Below are positions 58,181 through 64,000 of a stretch of DNA of 64,000 bases, in pieces; the first letter of the stretch is position 1, and each line of letters opens with the position of its first letter. Both the position numbers and the translations under genes were made by a program. Under the pieces are notes generated by a model. It did no database searches and was not told the origin of the DNA. It saw only the letters and a list, made by a program, of their open reading frames with translations. Source of the stretch: Paulownia fortunei (taxonomy: Eukaryota; Streptophyta; Magnoliopsida; Lamiales; Paulowniaceae). Location: positions 4,650,001 through 4,714,000 of the forward strand of contig CM033124.1 in the NCBI GenBank assembly GCA_019321725.1, given 5' to 3'.

Positions 58181-59456
58181 TTATTCTAAACAAACTCTTG
58201 AACTCTCCTCAAACTTAAGATAAGCATTGTCCTTAATGATTGAGAGAATTGTAACATAAGAGGAATTTTCTAAAAATGGGTTGTGTTCAATCTTGGGTGG
58301 GAGAGGCAACTTCAGATGTAGATGATGAGTATGCTGGAAGGACTGGAGGTGGAGGGAACTCAACAGTAGTATCCCTCAAAGGTATACACTATATGGCTTT
58401 CATGTGTTGGATGTTGTACTCCATATATGCATCAAACCTCTTAATATGGCAATTTTTTTGCCTCCTCATACACTGTATTTATGCTTGTAAATGCTGAGTA
58501 GAATCTTGAGATGGAGGGTAGAATGCAGTGGCAGTGTGCTCGGCAGAGGCCATGTCCTCAACATGATCAGTAAGAGGGGCTATATTCTCCTCCTCAAGTA
58601 TATATCTAGCACTAAAGGAGTGGGGACATCCGTTTCATGTTATATAACTTATGATCTTGCCATGATCAATGAGTGAAGCAGGTTTTGCAACAACTTCTCT
58701 TTTATCCCAAGTGGCCCCTGCTTGTTGGGCCAATACATAAATAAGGGATAGCATAGCGAGCCCTCCTGAGGAGCCTTTTCAAATGATAAAATCAATAGAC
58801 TCCTAAATATTGTAAGCCACATCAACACTCATATCCTGCATAATAACATAAAGATGGAGTGCTCAACCTCTGTTGACATGGCTATAATGAGTGTTGGGTT
58901 GTATCTTTGCACAAATAACGTAGTACCATGTCTTTCCTAAGTGACTGAGTTTAGATGTTGGAAATTTGTTGGAGTCGCTGTGATTGTTTGTCGATTTTGA
59001 CCATTCGGTGTCGGGGTCACATAAGGTTTGAATTACATGCTCAAGATTTGGTAGCCTGGCCAAGAGTTTCCTCATTTTCTCTTTGCTGATGTCGGGGAGA
59101 CAATAATAAGCTTAGATGGCATGTTTATCATAGGACACCATCTTACCCCAAACAAAGAGTTGACAGTATTCATAATCTCCTACATTAGCATAAAATTTCC
59201 GAACAACTTCACTCATCATTGATTCAAGTTGTGCTTTGAGGTGTACCCATTTCTTAGTTTTGCTCATGGTGAAAAGGTCCCCATCATCCCTAGAATTGGG
59301 ATGAAGGCCCCTCTCTAGGATTATATTTTTCTCATAGAGCTTACGGTATCTCTCATCAGCCTTGGCACTCACAAAACACATTTTGTCGAATAAAGCAGCA
59401 GTTAGGGCTTTACCTTTTCCTATTGATTTCTTTGGGGCCATATTTTCAATATGCAT
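58181..59456 (-). pseudogene. Athila env-position ORF ('putative plant transposon protein' type)
   Basis: The best open stretch, 59456-59112, starts near MAPKKSIGKGKALTAALFDK and includes FVSAKADERYRKLYEKNIIL, VVRKFYANVGDYEYCQLFVW and GKMVSYDKHAI. A second stretch at 59075-58863 gives LARLPNLEHVIQTLCDPDTE and LSHLGKTWYYVICAKIQPN. This resembles the domain found in the env position of Athila-type elements, downstream of pol. Between the two stretches there is a frame break, and right of the stop at 58863 the frame decays to a proline-rich tail near 58330. The position, left of the minus-strand integrase, suits a 3' ORF in the same element. The biochemical function of this domain is not known to me. 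Confidence 0.65.
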
Positions 59457-60489
59457 GTAAGGAGAATAGATACAAAAAATGAAAGTAGCCTATAAATATT
59501 TCACGTAATGTTACCTTACTCTCCCTTGTAAAGCTAGGTTAACATAAAATGGAGTGTTTGAATTCATTTACCAACCATGTCATGTAATATGTATGGGAAA
59601 TGGGTATCTTTGATGAAAATATTGATTATGCACTCAATATGGATTATGAAACATCAAAGCTCAAGTAGTATATCATCAAATTTTCAACTTAATTGACAAT
59701 GAGAAACAAATGAATTAAACTCAAAATTACAATGCACATCAAGTGTTTGTGAAAAAGTTCTTAACTAAGTGTTCAAGAGAATATGAACTTTGAGTGTAAT
59801 GTATCAACCACCAAATATCAATTCATCAACCAAGAACAACATCAAGCTCAAGAGATTGAAGAATTAATGTAAATTTGGCAAGAATAGGTTGAAATTTGAA
59901 TGTGAGTGAAAATTTTCCAAAATTGAGTTTTCTAGGTTGAATCCTTAAAAATCAACTGATTGATATGATTAGAAGTGATTTAATATGATGTGATGCATCT
60001 TCTAAATCAGTTTAGAATGCAAAAATTTAGTAGAAATTGGGGAATGGGTGTTTGGCGTTTGAGAGAAAATGGATTTTGTTTAGAAGAGTCTTGAAGAATT
60101 TGGGATTTCATTCGGTTTTAGAAACTGTCGCACACATATGCTGCGACATGCTCTCCCCCATGTTACGGCATGCTCAAGGCCTAAAGGCCATGCCAGGCAT
60201 GCTTACGGTATGCTAGTTACTTTTTTTAACAGTTTAATCCTATAAAATTGAGTAAAAGTAAAGAAGCAATTATCATGATATGAAGCAACACCACAAAAAT
60301 AGCAGAAAATAAAAGTAGCAATCACAAAAATAAGAAAAGAGAGCCTAGGTTGCCTCCCAAGAAGCACTTTATTTAAGTCTTTAGCCATACCAAAATCGAA
60401 TACCTTAGGTTGCTTCCCCAAGTGAAAGATTAGATATCTTTCAAATTTTATTTCTATAATAATGTTTCAACCTTTATCTATTGACATGA
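59457..60489 (-). other. Athila spacer between integrase and env-position ORF
   Basis: About 1 kb of non-coding sequence. At 60335-60362 the minus strand reads GTGCTTCTTGGGAGGCAACC, the same landmark as 20080-20099, marking the region just after pol. Repeated 'ggcatgc' and 'cgacatgc' motifs occur at 60120-60215. The minus frame at 60203-60421 overlaps the landmark and is not a gene. Confidence 0.55.
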
Positions 60490-61740
60490 AATAATAAGTC
60501 ATCCTTACCTTTGAGCTCGACCACCCCAAATGGAAATGTGTTGTTGAAAATGAAAGGATCGGACCATCTAGATTTCAATTTCCTAGAAAAAGTTTTAATC
60601 TAGAATTGAAAAGCAATACAAGTTGTCTGGGTTGAAATTCTTTTCTCATGATCATTTTGTCATGCCATTGTTTTGTTCTTTCTTTATAGATTTGTAGCAT
60701 ATTCAAAGGCATCAAGCCTAATTCATCCATTTCATTAAGTTGCAACAATCTTTTTTCTCTAATTGCCTTTGTATAAAGGTTTAATTATTGCACAACCCAA
60801 TATGCTCTATGTTCTAGCTCAACGGGGAAGTGACAAGCTTTTCCAAAAAATAATCGATAAGGAGACATACCTATAGAAATTTTATATGTTATGTGGTATG
60901 CACACAATGCATCATCAAGATTATATGCCTAATCTTTTTGATTAATGCTTATCATTTTCTCAAGAATTTGCTTCACTTCCTAGTTTGAGATTTCGGCTTG
61001 TCCATTTGATTGAGGATGGTGTCCAAGCTATCTTATGTCTTACACCATACTTAACCAAAAGGTTATTAAATATTTTATTACAAAAATGTGAATGTTCATC
61101 TCTTACAATTGCTCTAGATATGCCAAAACAAGAGAAAATATGTTTGTGTAAGAATTTAAGCACTAGCTTAGCATCATTAGTAGGTGTGGCCATTGTTTCT
61201 ATTCACTTGGAGACATAATTTACAACAAACAAAATGTATGATCAGCCATTTGATGGAGGAAATGTCCTACGAAGTCAGTCCCCCATACATCAAAGAGTTT
61301 AATTTCCATTATATTAGTTAAAAGAAGCTTATGGCGTCTAGTAACTGTTCCAACCCTTTGACATCAGTCACATGTCTGCACAAGAGCATAACAATCCTTA
61401 AACAAAGTTGACCAACAAAAACCAGATTACAATACCTTAGAAGCTGTTTTTATAGGTCTAAAATGACCTCCACATTGGGATGAAAGATAAATCTTTAAAA
61501 TTTCATTTGTTTCCTCCATTGGAATGCATCTCCGAATCACAGAATCTGAACATCTTTTGGAGAATAAGGGATCATCCCATAGATATGATTTCACATCATG
61601 TAAGAAGTTTTTCTTTTGATAATATATGAGGTCTGGGCGCAATAATTCACCTGCAAGATAATTCACATAATCTGCATACCAATGTAAATTATCTTTGATT
61701 GCTAAAATAAACTCATTTGGAAAAAATCTTTAATTTGCCT
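60490..61740 (-). pseudogene. Athila-like integrase, minus strand
   Basis: Right to left: NYLAGELLRPDLIYYQKKNF, LWDDPLFSKRCSDSVIRRCI and EILKIYLSSQCGGHFRPIKT (61666-61440), the HHCC zinc-binding region. Next comes the core with AKLVLKFLHKHIFSCFGISR and AIVRDEHSHFCNKIFNNLLV (61190-61080), which includes the second catalytic region 'SDEG-HF' (here RDEHSHF), and KYGVRHKIAWTP. The C-terminal part has [20 protein letters not shown] (near 60860) and KEFQPRQLVLLFNSRLKLFL (near 60620). Frameshifts separate these parts. The plus frame at 60985-61218 is a shadow. Confidence 0.85.
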
Positions 61741-62440
61741 TTTAAGTTCTCATTTTTCTGCTCCAACCTCAATAAGTGATCAACCACCATATTTTCACTT
61801 CCCTTTTTATCTTTGATTTCAAGATCAAAATTCTAAAGAAAGAGTATCCATTGGATTAGTCTTGATTTTGCATCCTTTTTAGCAAAGAGGTACCTAATAG
61901 CAACATGATCGATATACACTATTACCTTGGTACCTACAAGATAAGCATGAAATTTATCAAATGCAAAAATGACAGCTAACAACTCTTTTTCAGTGATGGT
62001 GTAATTTTGTTAAGCATCATTAAGTGTTTGACTTGCATAGTAAATAGCCCTAAAAAATTTATCTTTTTTTTGTCCTAACACTCCTCCAACTGCATAATCA
62101 CTAGTATCACACATAAGTTCAAATGGTTGGGTTCAATCCGGTACCATCATAATAGGAGCTAAAATGAGAGCCTTCTTGATGTGATCAAAGGTCTATAAAC
62201 AATCAACATTAAAATCAAATAACTTATCTTTTTTGAAAAGTTTTCACAAATGTTTTAAAATTTTCAAAAAAAATTCTATAAAACTCGGTATGTCCTAAAA
62301 AATTATGAATAGCTTTCACATTGATTGGTGGTGTAAGTTCTTCAATAGCAACAATTTTTGCTCGGTCTATGTCAAGTCCTTCGGAGGACACTCAGTGACC
62401 TAAAACAATACCTTCTTTTACCATAAAATGATATTTTTTC
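61741..62440 (-). pseudogene. Athila-like RNase H and RT connection, minus strand
   Basis: From right to left: KYHFMVKEGIVLGH followed by a stop, GLDIDRAKIVAIEELTPP, NFLGHTEFYRIFF, then FELMCDTSDYAVGGVLGQKK (62130-62070), [31 protein letters not shown] and [20 protein letters not shown] (to about 61890). The RNase H catalytic residues in D-SDYA, TEKEL and the YIDH block are visible. The end with QWILFL and the LEIKDKKG-like motif near 61800 is frameshifted. Confidence 0.85.
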
Positions 62441-63340
62441 CAATTTAAAATAAGATTAGTCTCCTCACATCTCTGTAAAATAAGAGAAAGATTATGTAGC
62501 CATATATCAAATGAGGAGCCAAATACCGAAAAATCATCCATAAAATTTCCATTATATTCTCCACCATATCATGAAAACTTGCCATCATGTATCTTTGAAA
62601 TGTGGATGGAGTATTGCATAATCTAAATGACATTCTTTGAAAAGTAAAACTATCATAAGGGCGTGTGAATGTTGTTTTCTCTTGGTCTTCGGGTGCTATG
62701 AGAATTTGATTGTACTCCGAACAACCATCAAGAAAATAATAGGATTGATACCTTACAAGTCGGTCTAATATTTGATTAAAAAATGGGAGGGGAAAATGGT
62801 TTTTATGAATAGCTTTTTTGAGTTTTCTATAATCAATACATACTCGCCAATCTATGACCGTTCTTGTTGGTATCAATTCATTGTTATCATTTTAAATTAT
62901 GGTCATGCCATCCTTTTTTGGAACTACTAGAACCAGACTCACCCAAGAACTATAAAAAATGACATAAATAATTCTAGCATTCAACCATTTAAAGACTTCA
63001 TCTCTTACAACCTCTTTTATTGTAGGATTTAGTCTACATTGATGTTCAATAAATGGTTTATAAAATTCTTCCATTAAGATTTTATGCATGACAATTAAAG
63101 GAATAATACCTGTTAAACCAGAAATTGACCAACCAATAGCAGATTTATGCTCTTTTAAAACACGAAGCAATTTCTCAACCTCTAAAGGAGATAGGGATGC
63201 TAAAATAATTACCGAATAAGTGTTGTTAGCATCTAGAAATTCATACCGTAAATGCTCGATAAGTGTTTTCAACTCTGGTGATATTGTTGTTCCTTGATTG
63301 TTGTATCTCCTATTGCTTCCTTGCATTTATCCTTTCTCAA
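62441..63340 (-). pseudogene. Athila-like reverse transcriptase, minus strand
   Basis: The first open stretch, 63326-62892 (144 codons), holds the linker and RT entry: ILASLSPLEVEKLLRVLKEH, AIGWSISGLTGI, CRLNPTIKEVVRDEVFKWLN and LVVPKKDGMT. The second, 62876-62445, continues in another frame with WRVCIDYRKLKKAIHKNHFP, LDGCSEYNQILIAPEDQEKT, FQRMSFRLCNTPSTFQRYMM and IMEILWMIFRYL. The catalytic box, usually FMDDFSV, is destroyed (WMIFRYL, by a frame slip). A stop near 62893 separates the two stretches. These are the longest coding relics in the window, so this Athila copy is among the youngest here. Confidence 0.9.
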
Positions 63341-64000
63341 CTCCACCTCTCCTGATTTAAGAAAGAGCAAGTAGTGCATTAAATTCTCATTATCAATATC
63401 ATGGTCAGTACCTTGCATTATGGAATGAACAATGCATCGCTCTAAGGGTTTGGTAGGAATTTATTTGAGAAAATAATCATACAAGCAAGTTTCTAACATT
63501 TCAATCCTATTACAAGTATGTGATTTCTCTTGAAACTTCAATGCATGATAAATGTTAAACATCATTTCATCCTCATTAACTCTTAGAGTTAATTTACCGC
63601 ATTGCACATCAATCAAAGCACACCTGATAGCAAAGAATGGTCGACCAATAATTAAAGGGATTCTTGGTCTTTCTCCATATCTAACACCACAACATCTGCA
63701 ACAAATATGAATTTATCCACTTTTTCCAATATATCTTCAACAACTCCTATTGGATAGGTGAGAGACCTATCCGCCAATTACAAGGTGATAGTGGATGGCT
63801 TGACTTCTCCAATTCTTAATTTGTTGAAAATAGAAAGTGGCATCAAATTTATGCTTAGTCTAAAATCACATAATGTTTTCTCAAAGAAAGATCCTCCTAT
63901 GGTACAAGGAATAGTAAAACTCCCTGGATTCTTCAATTTTTAAGGAAGCTTTTTCTATAAAATAGCGCTACAATCCTCCATGAGATTCATGGTTTCAAAC
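63341..64000 (-). pseudogene. Athila-like protease region, minus strand, continuing past the edge
   Basis: Right to left: KLKNPGSFTIPCTIGGSFFE, TLCDFRLSINLMPLSIFNKL (63890-63830), in which the catalytic D-(S/L)-G-A motif is changed to DFRLS, then LADRSLTYPIGVVEDILEKV (63775-63715) and VVVLDMEKD. After a frameshift come PLIIGRPFFAIRCALIDVQC and GKLTLRVNEDEM (63660-63560). The order and wording match the Athila protease, as in 16930-17542. The plus frame at 63758-63943 is a shadow. Gag would lie beyond the right edge. Confidence 0.85.

Noticed and set aside
1..64000. tRNA, rRNA or organelle-derived sequence
   Set aside because: I looked for cloverleaf-like A/B boxes and for ribosomal or plastid gene blocks and saw none. 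The only tRNA-like matches are the primer binding sites.

Overview
The window is nuclear DNA from a seed plant, very probably an angiosperm with a large, repeat-rich genome. It is AT-rich, has no long intact open reading frames, and is mostly old, nested LTR retrotransposons. Three superfamilies or lineages recur: Tekay/Del-like Ty3/gypsy chromoviruses (integrase ending in a chromodomain, initiator-tRNA-Met primer binding sites, LTRs of 2.4-3.0 kb), Athila/Tat-like Ty3/gypsy elements, and Ty1/copia elements with LTRs of about 2.2 kb. Every retroelement reading frame I could follow is broken by stops or frameshifts. All family calls come from reading translations by eye; no database search was run.

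Layout. 148-16059: a degenerate plus-strand gypsy element (G1) with truncated 5' LTR, PBS, gag remnant, protease, RT, RNase H, integrase, chromodomain, polypurine tract and 3' LTR. It is broken by a foreign segment (X1) lying between two partial RT copies, by two minus-oriented solo LTRs in the integrase, and by an unrelated solo-LTR-like insert in the 3' LTR. 16060-20992: Athila-like remains on both strands, with a 492-bp TRIM element inside the minus-strand gag. 20993-23247: a second copy (G2) of the X-RT-RNase H-integrase segment. 23248-32374: a full-length minus-strand gypsy element (G3), inserted in G2 at the same base where G1 carries a solo LTR. 32375-33383: a third copy of X, followed by AT-rich unassigned DNA.

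35560-37666 is a minus-strand copia LTR. 37951-43543 is the least repetitive part. It holds a degenerate RPA-like (OB-fold/zinc-ribbon) fragment, the four last exons of a chlorophyll b reductase gene of the NYC1 type (minus strand, all frames and splice sites intact), a CT/CA microsatellite with a promoter-like context, and a candidate Helitron 3' end. 43740-46110 is an Athila-type 3' region plus LTR. 46111-52167 is a minus-strand copia element split by a plus-strand solo LTR of its own family with a perfect GTAGA target duplication. 52188-56465 is a plus-strand copia element lacking its 5' LTR. 56466-57830 looks like a gypsy LTR. 58181-64000 is a minus-strand Athila element with an env-position ORF, integrase, RNase H, RT and protease, running off the right edge.

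The only stretch that still looks like functional host coding sequence is the NYC1 3' end. No new defence, regulatory or enzymatic system was found. The points most worth checking are the duplicated chimeric retroelement with its shared insertion site, the three-copy X unit with promoter and splice-donor features, the NYC1/RPA/Helitron neighbourhood, and the TRIM.
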